NCBI GenBank assembly: GCA_949285875.1
Contig: CASDZZ010000012.1
Coordinates: forward strand, 1 to 34,795
Source of the DNA: an uncultured bacterium
GTDB lineage: Bacteria > Bacillota_I > Bacilli_A > RF39 > UBA660
Length of the DNA stretch: 34,795 nucleotides
Reading direction: 5' to 3'
How positions within the stretch are numbered: the stretch's first letter is position 1; every line of letters begins with the position of its first letter. A model generated the notes under the pieces. The model made no database searches. It saw only the letters and a program-made list of their open reading frames with translations, and was not told the origin of the DNA. A program made the translations under genes and the position numbers. Shown here in pieces: positions 7,063 to 16,227 of this stretch.

Positions 7063-9126
7063 TTATTTACTTTTAATAATATTCTTACTGCATAAATAAG
7101 TCAATAAGAAATAACCTCCATATATTATTAAAATAAATATTGATGTCATAATTATGGAAGATAATAATTTTTCATCTCCAAAAGTTTCCAAAATATAATT
7201 ACAAAACATTATTCCAAAAATAGAATGAATTATGGCGATTAATAAAGGAAAAATAAAGAATATTGCTATTTGTCTAAATAGTGCTTTATTTAACATCTTT
7301 TCATCAGTTCCTATTTTTCTTAACATATTAAACCTTTCTTTATTATCAGCTGATTCAGATAATTCTTTTAATGCTAAAATAACAGCACTAGAAGTTAAGA
7401 AAATAATACCTAAATAAAGTCCAATAAAAGTAACTAAAGCACCTAAACCAACACTTGCCTCATATAAAGATATTTTAGTGCTAGCATTAACATATATTTT
7501 GTTTAAATATTCTTCGTTAGCAGCGTTTATTAAAGCTTCTTCTATATTTCTTTTACCTTCTTTATCATTAGCTTTATAATTAGCTATTAATATATTTTCT
7601 TTTCTAATAGATTCATCGACAGCTTCATCTGGTACAATAAAAATACCATAGTTAACATGATTGCTAGACATATATATAAATTCATTTTGGCATTCTTCAT
7701 ATTTAGGATAATAAGTTTTTCCTAGTAAAGTAATTGAAGTATTTTATTTTAAACCAGCATTTCTAATTTCTATCCAGCTATCAAAATCAGCTATTAAGAT
7801 GTACTCATCATCTTTTAAAGTAAATTCTTTTAAGCCATATAATCTAGCTACCTTATTATAATCGCTTAGCTTAACGAAAGTTTCAGCCTCATCATACGTA
7901 AGCTGAGGATAAGCTTTTTTTATTTCAGGATAAGCACTACCCAAGGTATCTTTTACGGTAATTAAATTAGTAGCATATAAATTAAACTCTGTAATATCCT
8001 TGTAATATTTATTAACATCAAAATTTATTTTATTAAGGGACTCTCTAACGGTTAGTTTAGAGTCTTCAACTTGATCTTTAGTATAACCATAGTTACTTGC
8101 ATATTCATCTGTAATATCTAACGTTTTATAAAATAAAATATCTGCTGGAACCAAGGTTTTCAAATTATTTGTCATTGAGTTTTTTAATGACAAAGCACTA
8201 GATAGTACGCAAATCGTAACAAAAAGCATAAGACAAATAACTGTCATGGAAAATACCGTAGTATTTATCTTGTTACTAAACTGTCTTAAAGTAAAACTAT
8301 TTAGTCCCTTGTAATAAGTTCTTTTTAATCCCATAAATATTTTTAATAATAAACCTGATAAAGACCAGAATATAAAAAACGTTGAAAGTACACCTAATAT
8401 TATTGGAATAAATATTTTAGACATATCATCTATTTTTTCTAACCCATTAGTCACAGGATAGTATGCATATCCTAAAGCAATACAAGAAATAGCAAAAACT
8501 ATCATGCAAACAACTGGATTCTTTAATTTAATTTTTTCAGATTTTTTGTCATTATTTAATAAATCAATAAGTTTACATTTGCTAATACTTATAACGTTAA
8601 ATATCATAACAAGTAAATACATAATAGCAAAATATAATAAAGTTTTAAAACAAGCTTTTGAAGAAAATACAAAAGTGAACTTAGTTAAATCGGCTTCAAA
8701 CAAGTTTGCGACCAAAACACTCATAAACTGAGATAATAAAACTCCTAACCCCAAACCTAGTAGTAGGGAAATAACTCCAATAAACAAAGTTTCAAAAAAT
8801 AATATCATAGATATTTTTCTTTTCCCCATTCCAAGGGTTAAGTATATTCCAAATCCTTTACTTCTTCTTTTTATTAAAAACCTAGATGCATATATTATTA
8901 AAAAGCCTAGGATAAATGAAACAAAAACGCTAACCACTGATAACATATTAACCATAAGATCAATTATTTCATAAGTAGACTTAGTTACGTTTAATAAAAC
9001 AGTCTGACTTTCAATTGCATTAAATACGTAAAATATTGAAACACCTAAGATTAGCGTAAAAAAGTATATAGCGTAATCCTTAAAACTTTTCTTAATGTTT
9101 TTTAATGATAATTTAAAGAGCATCAT
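7063..9126 (-). pseudogene. BceB-like ABC permease interrupted by in-frame TAA
   Basis: Codons 1-460 (start ATG 9126) encode a FtsX/BceB-type permease: membrane helices at about 15-35, 60-80, 110-135 and further, then the start of a large extracellular domain. TAA at 7744-7746 stops it. The same frame continues without another stop as NTSITLLGKTYYPKYEEC and then NYGIFIVPDEAV, followed by the last three helices, to TAA at 7063. Together the parts give about 687 codons, matching BceB-type permeases (about 650). An ATG at 7671 could restart the C-terminal part but lacks the domain context. A substitution of a sense codon such as CAA to TAA is the simplest cause. Confidence 0.8.
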
Positions 9127-9880
9127 TTAAATCACCACCAAGAAGAGTTACCACGTCAATTATCTTATTAGAGAACTCTTTTCTAGAATCTGACCCACGG
9201 TTTATTTCGTTAAAAATCTTACCATCTTTTATAAAAATTACCCTACTTGCATAACTTGCGGTAAAAGCATCATGGGTTACCATTAAAATAGTAGCTCCTA
9301 ACTTTTCATTTAAGTAATTAAATTTTTCTAATAGCATTTTAGATGACTTTGAATCAAGGGCACCAGTTGGCTCATCTGCTAAAATTAACTTTTGATTAGT
9401 AATAATGGCCCTTGCTGATGATACCCTTTGTTTTTGCCCGCCAGATAGTTCATATGGATATTTTTTTAAAATATCTTTGATTCCTAACTCTTCTGAAACT
9501 TTTTTTATCCTTTTATCTATTTCTTTTACGTTTACGTTTTGAATAGATAAAGCAAGGGCTATATTTTCATAAGCGGTTAAAGTATCTAACAAATTAAAAT
9601 CTTGAAAAATAAAACCAAGTTCTTCCCTTCTAAATTTATTTAAGTGATTACCTTTTAATTTTGTAATGTCATCTCCTGCTACGTATATATGACCTGAAGT
9701 TACTTTATCAATGGTCGATATGCAGTTAAGAAGCGTAGTTTCGCCACTTCCACTAGCTCCCATAATAGCAACAAATTCTCCTTTTTCAGCCACAAAAGAT
9801 ATATTATCTATAGCCTTTGTTAAAGAAGATTTATTACCATAATATTTTTCTATTTTATCAATCTTTAAAATTTCTTCCAT
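9113..9880 (-). CDS. BceA-like ABC ATPase lacking the Walker A lysine
   Basis: A 255-residue ATPase of the MacB/BceA type. It has Q-loop FIFQDFNLLD, signature LSGGQKQRV, Walker B LILADEPTGALD and H-loop VTHD. The Walker A motif reads GASGSGETT: residue 47 is Glu (codon GAA, 9740-9742) where Lys is needed to bind the ATP phosphates. In known ABC ATPases this replacement abolishes hydrolysis. It is the partner of the interrupted permease and overlaps it by 14 bases. Its ATG lies inside a 26-codon ORF and has only a weak ribosome site, so it may rely on coupling. The transporter as sequenced should be inactive. Confidence 0.85.
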   Translation of the reverse strand: MEEILKIDKIEKYYGNKSSLTKAIDNISFVAEKGEFVAIMGASGSGETTLLNCISTIDKVTSGHIYVAGDDITKLKGNHLNKFRREELGFIFQDFNLLDTLTAYENIALALSIQNVNVKEIDKRIKKVSEELGIKDILKKYPYELSGGQKQRVSSARAIITNQKLILADEPTGALDSKSSKMLLEKFNYLNEKLGATILMVTHDAFTASYASRVIFIKDGKIFNEINRGSDSRKEFSNKIIDVVTLLGGDLNDAL

Positions 9881-9945
9881 AATTTTTCTCTTGATGCTAT
9901 CACGGCTTCTTCTGCTAGGCCAAAATATTTTTCTTCTTTTTTCAT
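9865..9945 (-). CDS. 26-codon ORF upstream of and overlapping the ATPase
   Basis: ATG 9945 is preceded by AAGGAG at eight bases. The frame begins MKKEEKYFGLAEEAVIAS, is charged and probably helical, and ends 16 bases inside the ATPase gene. The good ribosome site makes translation likely. It could be a coupling leader for the ATPase, a remnant of a larger gene, or a real small protein. I recognise no family. Confidence 0.4.
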   Translation of the reverse strand: MKKEEKYFGLAEEAVIASREKLWKKF

Positions 9946-9975
9946 AGATAATACTCCTTGCTAAGTTATTAAGTT

Positions 9976-10125
9976 TTAATTTCTTAATTTAAATGCTTTG
10001 TGTGCATATTTATACGCAACAACTAATGAAACTAAAGAATAGATAATACAAAAAGCACTCATAAGTATACCAAAACTAAATGTTGGTATTTTTGAAAGTA
10101 AGCTACAAAATAAGTTACCAATTGA
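9976..10125 (-). pseudogene. remnant: C-terminal end of a membrane protein
   Basis: The minus strand is open from about 10125 to TAA 9976 with the text SLLSKIPTFSFGILMSAFCI, then a second hydrophobic stretch and the basic end YKYAHKAFKLRN. This looks like the last membrane helix and cytosolic tail of an ABC-2-type or similar permease. There is no start codon or ribosome site, and a stop lies directly upstream at the edge of an inverted repeat. I read it as the 3' end of a gene whose front was deleted. Confidence 0.5.
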
Positions 10126-10178
10126 CTACTGTATAAATACTATTTTTTATGAAAAAACTACTACTATCAATTGGCAAC
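10114..10178. repeat. 12-bp inverted repeat around the deletion edge
   Basis: GTTACCAATTGA (10114-10125) and TCAATTGGCAAC (10167-10178) are inverted copies that pair over 12 positions with one G-T wobble and enclose 41 bases. A smaller TTTTTT/AAAAAA hairpin is nested inside. It could be a terminator-like stem after the 25-codon ORF, or the scar of a small mobile element; no T run follows it. Confidence 0.45.
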
Positions 10179-10193
10179 TCTTCATTTAAGCAA

Positions 10194-10271
10194 CTAAATA
10201 ATTTGTTTTGCCTGTGCGTTTCTACCTAACAAACCATAAATTTTTCTTAATCCTTCAATTACTAACTTCAT
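10194..10271 (-). CDS. 25-residue cationic peptide ORF
   Basis: ATG 10271 follows AAAGGAG at a spacing of six bases. The peptide begins MKLVIEGLRKIYGLLGRN and ends AQAKQII; it has a net positive charge and could form an amphipathic helix. It lies 26 bases after the stop of the FtsX-type permease, so it is probably in the same transcript. It might be a leaderless bacteriocin-type peptide or pheromone, or only the N-terminal end of a deleted gene. Nothing in the sequence decides between these. Confidence 0.4.
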   Translation of the reverse strand: MKLVIEGLRKIYGLLGRNAQAKQII

Positions 10272-10297
10272 GAATACTCCTTTAATAAATTATACTT

Positions 10298-12067
10298 TTA
10301 TTCACTTCTAAGTGCTGTTACAGGATCTTTTTCACTAGCCATCTTTGATGGTATATGACCTGCTAATACATTAAGTCCAATACTAAGTAATATCAAAAAT
10401 ACTGCGCTTCCAAATGGTAAACTAGCAATTTTTTCTATATGTACTAGTGCTGATACAATTAGGTTAATAGGTAGTGAAATAAGTAGAGCTATTCCAATAC
10501 CAAGTAACCCTGCTATAAGCCCCTCAATAATTGTTTCTGCTTTAAATACGCGAGATACATCTTTTTTACTAGCTCCCATTGCTCTTAAAATACCAATTTC
10601 TTTAGTTCTTTCAAGAACACTAATATAGGTAATAATTGATATCATAATACTTGAAACAATCAAACTAATAGCTACAAATCCAATTAAAACGTATGACACT
10701 ATATTAACTACAGATGTAACTCCATTAACAACAGTTTTTATTAAATCAGTATAAGATAGTACTAAATCTTTTTTTCCGTCTTCTTTTTGCTTCTTGTTAT
10801 AATTCTCAATTAAATTGATTACTTGTTGTTTTGAATCTAAGTCTTTTGGATAAATATTAATTGAGTCTGGGTCATTAATATCAGCGATTCCTAATAACTG
10901 ACAATTACTTTCATAAGAACTATCCATTCCATCAAATTTTTCTCCAGTTAATACATTAATATTTTTATTAGTAGTTTGAGCTTTATAAATACCTGTTTTA
11001 GAAATATTATTAATTACATATTCTGTTAATGAACTTTTATAACCAATATAATTTGCTTCAGTACTATCATCCTTTGTCCTTAAAATACCTACAATCTTAA
11101 CATCTAATCCATTGTTAACTATGTTTTTCATATATTCGCTATCAGTAGAATAATCTTTATAAACACCACTTTCATATCTATAATAATCCGTATTTAAAAT
11201 TAATTTATAAGATAAATTTAATATTTCATCATAAGAATAAGATGTACTCTTAACTTCTACTTTTTCATTTTTGCTTTTTTTATCTAATATTTCTGTAATT
11301 TCTTTTCTATCTTTAATATCTAATGCATAAAGAACAGAGTCTGGAATAACATTATCTTTATTAACTACTAATACTAATTCATTGTATTCTTTAGGAAAAG
11401 TTCCTGCTACTACTTCATATTTACTATTTAATGATTCTTCATTATCTAATAATTCTTGAAATACAGGTGCACTATCCGTATTTAATGATGCTGACACACC
11501 TTTTGACTCTTCTTTTATATCTGTATTTCCTAGTGGATTAAAACTATTAGGATTTATCCTAGTATAATCTGAATTTTTTGTAGAATATATTTGCAAATCT
11601 AAATTATATCCATACTTAATTTCCGTAACATAATCTTTAATTTCTCCATTACTTTCAATATATTTTTTAAATTCCTTTAAATTATTTTTTTTAGTTATGT
11701 CATTTTTTACTAAATCTACTTGTTCTGTTATATCATCATTAGAACATAATTGATTTTCTTTACATTCAATTTTCTTTGTTTCACTTAATTCAAGTGCTTT
11801 TGTAAAATCATAGTTATTTTTATTTAAAGAAATAGGAAAATTAGATAACGAATTTTTTTTCATGCTAGATACATAATTGTTAACTCCAGTTGTAAGAGAT
11901 AAAATTAATGCTATTCCTATAATACCAATTGATCCGGCAAGAGCTGTTAAAATAGTTCTTCCCTTTTTAGTTCTTAGATTATTAAAAGATAAACCTAGTG
12001 ATGTTAATAAAGACATAGAAGTTTTGGATATTGTTTTATTTGTATTTTTTCTTCTAAAGAATCGCAA
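10298..12067 (-). CDS. FtsX/MacB-type ABC permease, probably C-terminal half of a split fusion
   Basis: A 589-residue permease with a membrane helix at about 44-66, a large extracellular domain (about 70-445) and three C-terminal helices. The cytosolic coupling loop VLERTKEIGILRAMGASKKDV is typical of the FtsX core. The annotated start is TTG 12067 with no convincing ribosome site. Related Bacillota proteins carry the ATPase and permease in one chain with a SMSFF...NNLxTKKGRT-type joint, and the same joint is seen here (TSMSLLTSLGLSFNNLRTKK). The two frames overlap by 64 bases and are joined by adding one A to the A6 tract at 12045-12050. Whether a separate permease is made from the TTG is uncertain. 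The cargo is unknown; lipoprotein or peptide export is typical. Confidence 0.8.
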   Translation of the reverse strand: MRFFRRKNTNKTISKTSMSLLTSLGLSFNNLRTKKGRTILTALAGSIGIIGIALILSLTTGVNNYVSSMKKNSLSNFPISLNKNNYDFTKALELSETKKIECKENQLCSNDDITEQVDLVKNDITKKNNLKEFKKYIESNGEIKDYVTEIKYGYNLDLQIYSTKNSDYTRINPNSFNPLGNTDIKEESKGVSASLNTDSAPVFQELLDNEESLNSKYEVVAGTFPKEYNELVLVVNKDNVIPDSVLYALDIKDRKEITEILDKKSKNEKVEVKSTSYSYDEILNLSYKLILNTDYYRYESGVYKDYSTDSEYMKNIVNNGLDVKIVGILRTKDDSTEANYIGYKSSLTEYVINNISKTGIYKAQTTNKNINVLTGEKFDGMDSSYESNCQLLGIADINDPDSINIYPKDLDSKQQVINLIENYNKKQKEDGKKDLVLSYTDLIKTVVNGVTSVVNIVSYVLIGFVAISLIVSSIMISIITYISVLERTKEIGILRAMGASKKDVSRVFKAETIIEGLIAGLLGIGIALLISLPINLIVSALVHIEKIASLPFGSAVFLILLSIGLNVLAGHIPSKMASEKDPVTALRSE

Positions 12068-12738
12068 GGATTACTATCTTTGATAATTAAACCATCTTTT
12101 AATTCAATAATTCTAGTTGAGTATTTTTGAGCTATATCAGGATTATGCGTAACCATAATCACTAATTTATCTTTTGCAATTTCCTTTAGTAATTCCATTA
12201 TTTGGATACTCGTTTCAGAATCCAATGCTCCCGTCGGCTCATCTGCTAATATTATTTCTGGATTATTAACTAATGCACGTGCTATTGCTACTCTTTGCAT
12301 TTGACCACCAGATAATTGATTAGGTCTTTTGTTAATATGTTCTTTCAAACCAACTTTTGTTAAAGCATCTATCGCTCTTTTTTTTCTTTCTTTTTTAGAT
12401 ACTCCAGATAAAGCCAGTGCAATTTCAACATTTGCTAAAACCGATTGATGAGAAATTAAATTATAACTTTGAAATATAAAACCTACCCGATGGTTTCTAT
12501 AACTATCCCAATTTCTATCATTATATTTTTTTGTAGAAACACTTTCAATAATTAAATCTCCACTATCATATTTATCCAAACCACCAATTATATTAAGTAA
12601 AGTTGTTTTTCCGGATCCCGAAGCTCCTAAAATAAAAGCAAATTCATTTCTTCTAAATGAAACATTTATTCCTTTTAATACTTGTTGCTTTGTTTCTCCA
12701 ACAGTATAATACTTAGTAATATTTTTTAACTCTAACAT
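12004..12738 (-). CDS. LolD/MacB-type ABC ATPase, N-terminal half of a split fusion
   Basis: A 244-residue ATPase with intact motifs: Walker A GASGSGKTT (Lys 44), Q-loop FIFQSYNLIS, signature LSGGQMQRV, Walker B IILADEPTGALD and H-loop VTHN. ATG 12738 follows AAGGAGG. The last dozen residues (from about 230) look out of frame, because the permease-type linker continues in the -1 frame. With one extra A the product would be a single chain of about 813 residues. It is the first gene of its transcript. A helper protein and a regulator are not seen nearby. Confidence 0.85.
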   Translation of the reverse strand: MLELKNITKYYTVGETKQQVLKGINVSFRRNEFAFILGASGSGKTTLLNIIGGLDKYDSGDLIIESVSTKKYNDRNWDSYRNHRVGFIFQSYNLISHQSVLANVEIALALSGVSKKERKKRAIDALTKVGLKEHINKRPNQLSGGQMQRVAIARALVNNPEIILADEPTGALDSETSIQIMELLKEIAKDKLVIMVTHNPDIAQKYSTRIIELKDGLIIKDSNPCDSLEEKIQIKQYPKLLCLY

Positions 12739-12795
12739 TTTTTCCTCCTTTTCAGATTAATTTCTATATTAAATGTTCCCTTCTACATTATTTTA

Positions 12796-12824
12796 ATGAT
12801 ACTATAAATCGTTTTGATTTTCAA
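12796..12824 (-). promoter_or_regulatory. promoter of the ABC ATPase-permease transcript
   Basis: TTGAAA (12819-12824) and TATCAT (12796-12801) on the minus strand are 17 bases apart, about 58 bases upstream of the ATPase start. The -10 box is imperfect. Confidence 0.4.
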
Positions 12825-12847
12825 TTATACTAATATATTTTACTAAT

Positions 12848-12874
12848 AAAAAAGTTTATCTAAAATAGATAAAC
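12848..12874 (-). terminator. terminator after the PAP2 gene
   Basis: GTTTATCTA and TAGATAAAC form a nine-base-pair stem with a three-base loop, followed on the minus strand by a TTTTTT run. It separates the PAP2-flavodoxin transcript from the ABC transporter. Confidence 0.85.
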
Positions 12875-12886
12875 CAAATAAATTTA

Positions 12887-13540
12887 TTATGATTTTTTTG
12901 TATTTTTTAAATCCAATATAGTATAAAAACTCATTAATAACGCTGAAGAAATAATTACCCCACCTATAATATCAGTAAACCAGTGTACTCCTGATATTAC
13001 TCTTCCAACAACAATTAATAAAAGAACAATAATAGATATTAAGTTTAATAATTTAAATACTTTTTTATTACTAAATAGTCTGTTGTTTACCATGACAAAG
13101 CTTCCGCAAATAAAGATGCTCATCATCGTATGAGAAGATGGATAAGAAGCTTCTAACGCACCTTCTAAAAGTACCGGTCTATAATTAATGATAAACTTTT
13201 CAAACAAGAAATATAAAGCTATTACAATAACATAAAATACTCCTAGCTTTATTAATTCATTATCAACTTCGAAGATACTTTTTCTTTTAATTAACTCATA
13301 TAAACCAAACAAAGCATAACCTAATACCATTAAAATAGGAATAACCCCTAAAATATCCGTAAAATGATACCAAAACATATTAACACCTGTTTTTTCAAAA
13401 ACAAAATTATTTAAACTAGATAATCCAACTTTAGTTTTACTAAGACCTATAGTGTTAACATCCACGTATTTTACTAAAACAGTAAAAATAACAAATAACA
13501 ATATTAAACTTATACTTAAAATTACATTTTTCTTTTTCAT
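12887..13540 (-). CDS. PAP2-family membrane phosphatase
   Basis: A 217-residue protein with about six membrane helices. The acid phosphatase signature is present as INYRPVLLEG, then SYPSSHT (second motif, His), then GRVISGVHWFTDI (third motif, with Arg, His and Asp). Members dephosphorylate lipid phosphates such as undecaprenyl pyrophosphate or phosphatidate at the outer membrane face; the substrate here is not known. The start is ATG 13540, eight bases after AAGGTGG; the in-frame GTG at 13552 overlaps that site. It follows the flavodoxin gene by 13 bases and shares its transcript. Confidence 0.85.
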   Translation of the reverse strand: MKKKNVILSISLILLFVIFTVLVKYVDVNTIGLSKTKVGLSSLNNFVFEKTGVNMFWYHFTDILGVIPILMVLGYALFGLYELIKRKSIFEVDNELIKLGVFYVIVIALYFLFEKFIINYRPVLLEGALEASYPSSHTMMSIFICGSFVMVNNRLFSNKKVFKLLNLISIIVLLLIVVGRVISGVHWFTDIIGGVIISSALLMSFYTILDLKNTKKS

Positions 13541-13553
13541 AATAACTACCACC

Positions 13554-14060
13554 TTAATTATTTATTATACTTAAAGCCCATTTAGATACATCTTCTAAAT
13601 CTTTTTTATCAGGATGACTTAAAGCTTCATCAAAATTATCAATACTAACCTTTAAATTAACATCTTCTTTATTTTGCGTAATCATTTTTACGTATCTTTC
13701 TCTTACACTTAAAGGCATTTTGCCTTGTGAGTAAAAATATCCTAATACCTTATTTGTTTCATCTAGTTCTTTTTTCACTCTGTTAAACAAAGTTTCATAA
13801 TAACTTTTATCTTTACCATAACCTGCGGTTCCAAAAATTGCTATCTTTTTATTTTTTAAAGTCTTTAGAAAATTAATAATTTCATCTGATGCATTACCTT
13901 TATTAGTCCAAGAACCAACAAAATATAAGTCTGCATTGGGTATATCTTTTGTAACCTTTCCAAAATAAGTTACTTCTTTATCTTTAAAAGTATTTTTTAT
14001 GGTTTCTGCTAGTAATTTAGTATTACCTGTAATACTAGAATAAATAATTACTACTTTCAT
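13554..14060 (-). CDS. flavodoxin-family protein
   Basis: A 168-residue protein with the FMN phosphate-binding loop near its N-terminus (YSSITGNTKLLAETI, residues 7-21), the second loop GSWTNKGNAS (about 53-62) and FGTAGYGKDKSYY (about 75-87). It carries electrons by FMN. The WTNKG and FGTAGYG pattern resembles flavodoxins of gut Bacillota grouped with BilS, the partner of bilirubin reductase, but no bilR-like gene is in the window, so I do not assign that role. It is the first gene of a two-gene transcript with the PAP2 phosphatase. Confidence 0.85.
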   Translation of the reverse strand: MKVVIIYSSITGNTKLLAETIKNTFKDKEVTYFGKVTKDIPNADLYFVGSWTNKGNASDEIINFLKTLKNKKIAIFGTAGYGKDKSYYETLFNRVKKELDETNKVLGYFYSQGKMPLSVRERYVKMITQNKEDVNLKVSIDNFDEALSHPDKKDLEDVSKWALSIINN

Positions 14061-14099
14061 AATTGCTACCTTCTTTCAAACTACTTGTCCTATAAATAA

Positions 14100-14108
14100 A
14101 TTATAACA
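14100..14108 (-). promoter_or_regulatory. extended -10 promoter of the flavodoxin gene
   Basis: The minus strand reads TG-T-TATAAT about 40 bases before the flavodoxin start. A clear -35 box is not seen, as is usual with an extended -10. Confidence 0.5.
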
Positions 14109-14182
14109 CAAACTAATAAAACTAAAAAAAATATTTTGTAAACTATATAATTTATAACAAACGCGTAGTCATATGTCACAAG

Positions 14183-16162
14183 TTAACTTTTAGAAACTTT
14201 AAATACTAAAGTACCATTTGTCTTTTTGTCACCAATATATAAATTGCCTTTGTCGTAAACTTTATAGTATTTAGAATTTTCATAAAAATTTATCTTTAAA
14301 TCGCCATATTTAGTTATCTTTTTAACATTAACTGAATATTCATTTTCTTTTTTTGGAAAAATAGTTTTAAAATCAAAAACATACTTGCCACTATTTTCCA
14401 AAGAATTAAACTTTTCTTTATATAGTACTATTCCACTTGTTTCATCATTTAACTCAAAAAGATATTCACCTTTTTCTTTAGATTGTTTTAACATTTGAAG
14501 TTCTACCTTATTAAAACTTTTAGAAGTAGAAAAAGTTTGTTTTATGATGTTATTTAAAGAAGCATAATCAAAACCTCTATATGATAATATTCTTATTTCC
14601 TCAGTATAATCCCTTTGTTTTCCTAAAAAACTAACTACTATTAGAAGAACCGCTATCATCATGAATCCTTTAAAATATTTACCATAACTATCTTTAATTA
14701 TTTTTTTTGAAGTTTTTGAATCACTATATAATATTAAACCAAATAATATAGTTATCCAGGGTAAAAAAGTTAAACTATATCTTTGTGATGCTTCCCAAAT
14801 CAAATAGAAAATAACAGCTCCAAAGATTGCAATATATAAAATAGTATCAAACTCATAACCTTTATTTTTACTTTTTATTTTTTCATATATACCTATTAAT
14901 ATAATAAAATTAATAAATGACTTTAATACTTGTAAAATGTATTTAATATAAATATTATTTTTTCCCGAGCCACCTAAATAATTATAAAGAAGGCCCCCTT
15001 CTTGCGTGTTTGTAAACTTTGCAAATACTCCATATGAACCACTAGACCAAGTTCTAACGAGTTTTACTACATCTAATTTTATAATTCCAGTAAGTTCTAA
15101 CTTATTAATTCTTTCCTTTATAACTTTGATATTCATATCTTTTTTTTCTTCATAAGTTTTTTCATTTAAAGTTTTATCATGATCAGAAGCGTTATATCCG
15201 CCAGCTTCATTTAAATTAAGTCCCATCATAACCCAGTGGGTAACCGGAAAACTTTTTTCTTTATCTAACTTTATATCAAAAGCACTATAAATAACTTTGT
15301 AACATAAAAATCCTATAAAAAGACCTAATAATAAAGAACATAAAATTTTCACTTTAACTTTAATGTTCTTAGATAATATAATAAAGCAAACTCCAGCTAT
15401 TAATAAAATCATAACTACAACTCTGATTTTAAAACCTATGAAAAATATAGTGCCAGAAAATAACGAAAATAATATTTTTTTAAGTAATTTTTCTTCCTTT
15501 AAACTTTTTATAAGAAGAAAAAGTCCTATAACCGCAAAAGGCATACATAATGTATCTGTGTAGTAATAAGAAGAATATAAATAGAAAATTGGATTTAAAA
15601 CCATAAAAATTAAAGAAATAAAACCAGCCTTAGAGTTTTTTATCTCTTTACCTACTAAAAATACAAAATATGCAGTTACACTCATAAATAAAGTATTAAA
15701 TAGAGTTCCGAATAAAACAAAACTAGTACTACCAAAAATATTTGCTACCCTATAAAAGAAATAAACTAACATAACAAGCGGAATTTGATTTGTGTATTTA
15801 GAAAAATAAGACCCCTCAATTACTAGGTTATTATCCATTACCATAGCTTTTGCATAAGAATGAATATGTGAAAGATCAGTAACAGGTTTGCTTGGCATAA
15901 AAATACCTATTAAAAGCATACCTACAAAAAAAAGAATACATAAAATTACTGCACTAATTTTTATTTGTTTTTCACTTAATGTTTTAATTTTATTTTTAAA
16001 AAAATTAAAAGCAAAAAATAATATTACTACTCCTAGCAAAACAGATAGCCAAGAAATCCCCTCAAAAATATCAAAAAATAAGCTTGCAAATGCTATAATA
16101 AAAAATAAAATAAATAAAATATACAAAAGAGCTTTATAGCATAAATCGAAAAATTTACCCAA
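14183..16162 (-). CDS. GT-C family membrane glycosyltransferase (PMT/ArnT-like)
   Basis: A 659-residue protein with a dozen or so membrane helices up to about residue 510 and a soluble C-terminal domain (about 515-659). The first outer loop carries acidic and His residues (SKPVTDLSHIHSYAKAM) in the place where GT-C enzymes keep their catalytic Asp. Later come YYTDTLCMPF and WEASQRYSLTFLPW, typical of dolichyl- or undecaprenyl-phosphate-sugar-dependent transferases. It would transfer a sugar to a surface polymer or protein; the acceptor is unknown. Start TTG 16162 is supported by AAGGAGG at eight bases. Confidence 0.8.
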   Translation of the reverse strand: MGKFFDLCYKALLYILFILFFIIAFASLFFDIFEGISWLSVLLGVVILFFAFNFFKNKIKTLSEKQIKISAVILCILFFVGMLLIGIFMPSKPVTDLSHIHSYAKAMVMDNNLVIEGSYFSKYTNQIPLVMLVYFFYRVANIFGSTSFVLFGTLFNTLFMSVTAYFVFLVGKEIKNSKAGFISLIFMVLNPIFYLYSSYYYTDTLCMPFAVIGLFLLIKSLKEEKLLKKILFSLFSGTIFFIGFKIRVVVMILLIAGVCFIILSKNIKVKVKILCSLLLGLFIGFLCYKVIYSAFDIKLDKEKSFPVTHWVMMGLNLNEAGGYNASDHDKTLNEKTYEEKKDMNIKVIKERINKLELTGIIKLDVVKLVRTWSSGSYGVFAKFTNTQEGGLLYNYLGGSGKNNIYIKYILQVLKSFINFIILIGIYEKIKSKNKGYEFDTILYIAIFGAVIFYLIWEASQRYSLTFLPWITILFGLILYSDSKTSKKIIKDSYGKYFKGFMMIAVLLIVVSFLGKQRDYTEEIRILSYRGFDYASLNNIIKQTFSTSKSFNKVELQMLKQSKEKGEYLFELNDETSGIVLYKEKFNSLENSGKYVFDFKTIFPKKENEYSVNVKKITKYGDLKINFYENSKYYKVYDKGNLYIGDKKTNGTLVFKVSKS

Positions 16163-16227
16163 TTAAAAAACCTCCTTTTTAACTTTATAAAATATTATAG
16201 CATAAGAAAGCAACAGTTAATATATAT

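Noticed and set aside
12030-12067. Programmed -1 ribosomal frameshift in the ABC fusion
   Set aside because: The A6 tract does not give a canonical X-XXY-YYZ heptamer in the ATPase frame and no following stem was seen; a lost A or transcript slippage is simpler.
13554-14060. Bilirubin-reduction gene cluster
   Set aside because: The flavodoxin resembles the BilS group, but no reductase (BilR-like) gene is present, so the assignment is unsupported.
15363-16139. Two plus-strand ORFs opposite the glycosyltransferase
   Set aside because: They are antisense shadows of a polytopic membrane gene and lack ribosome sites.
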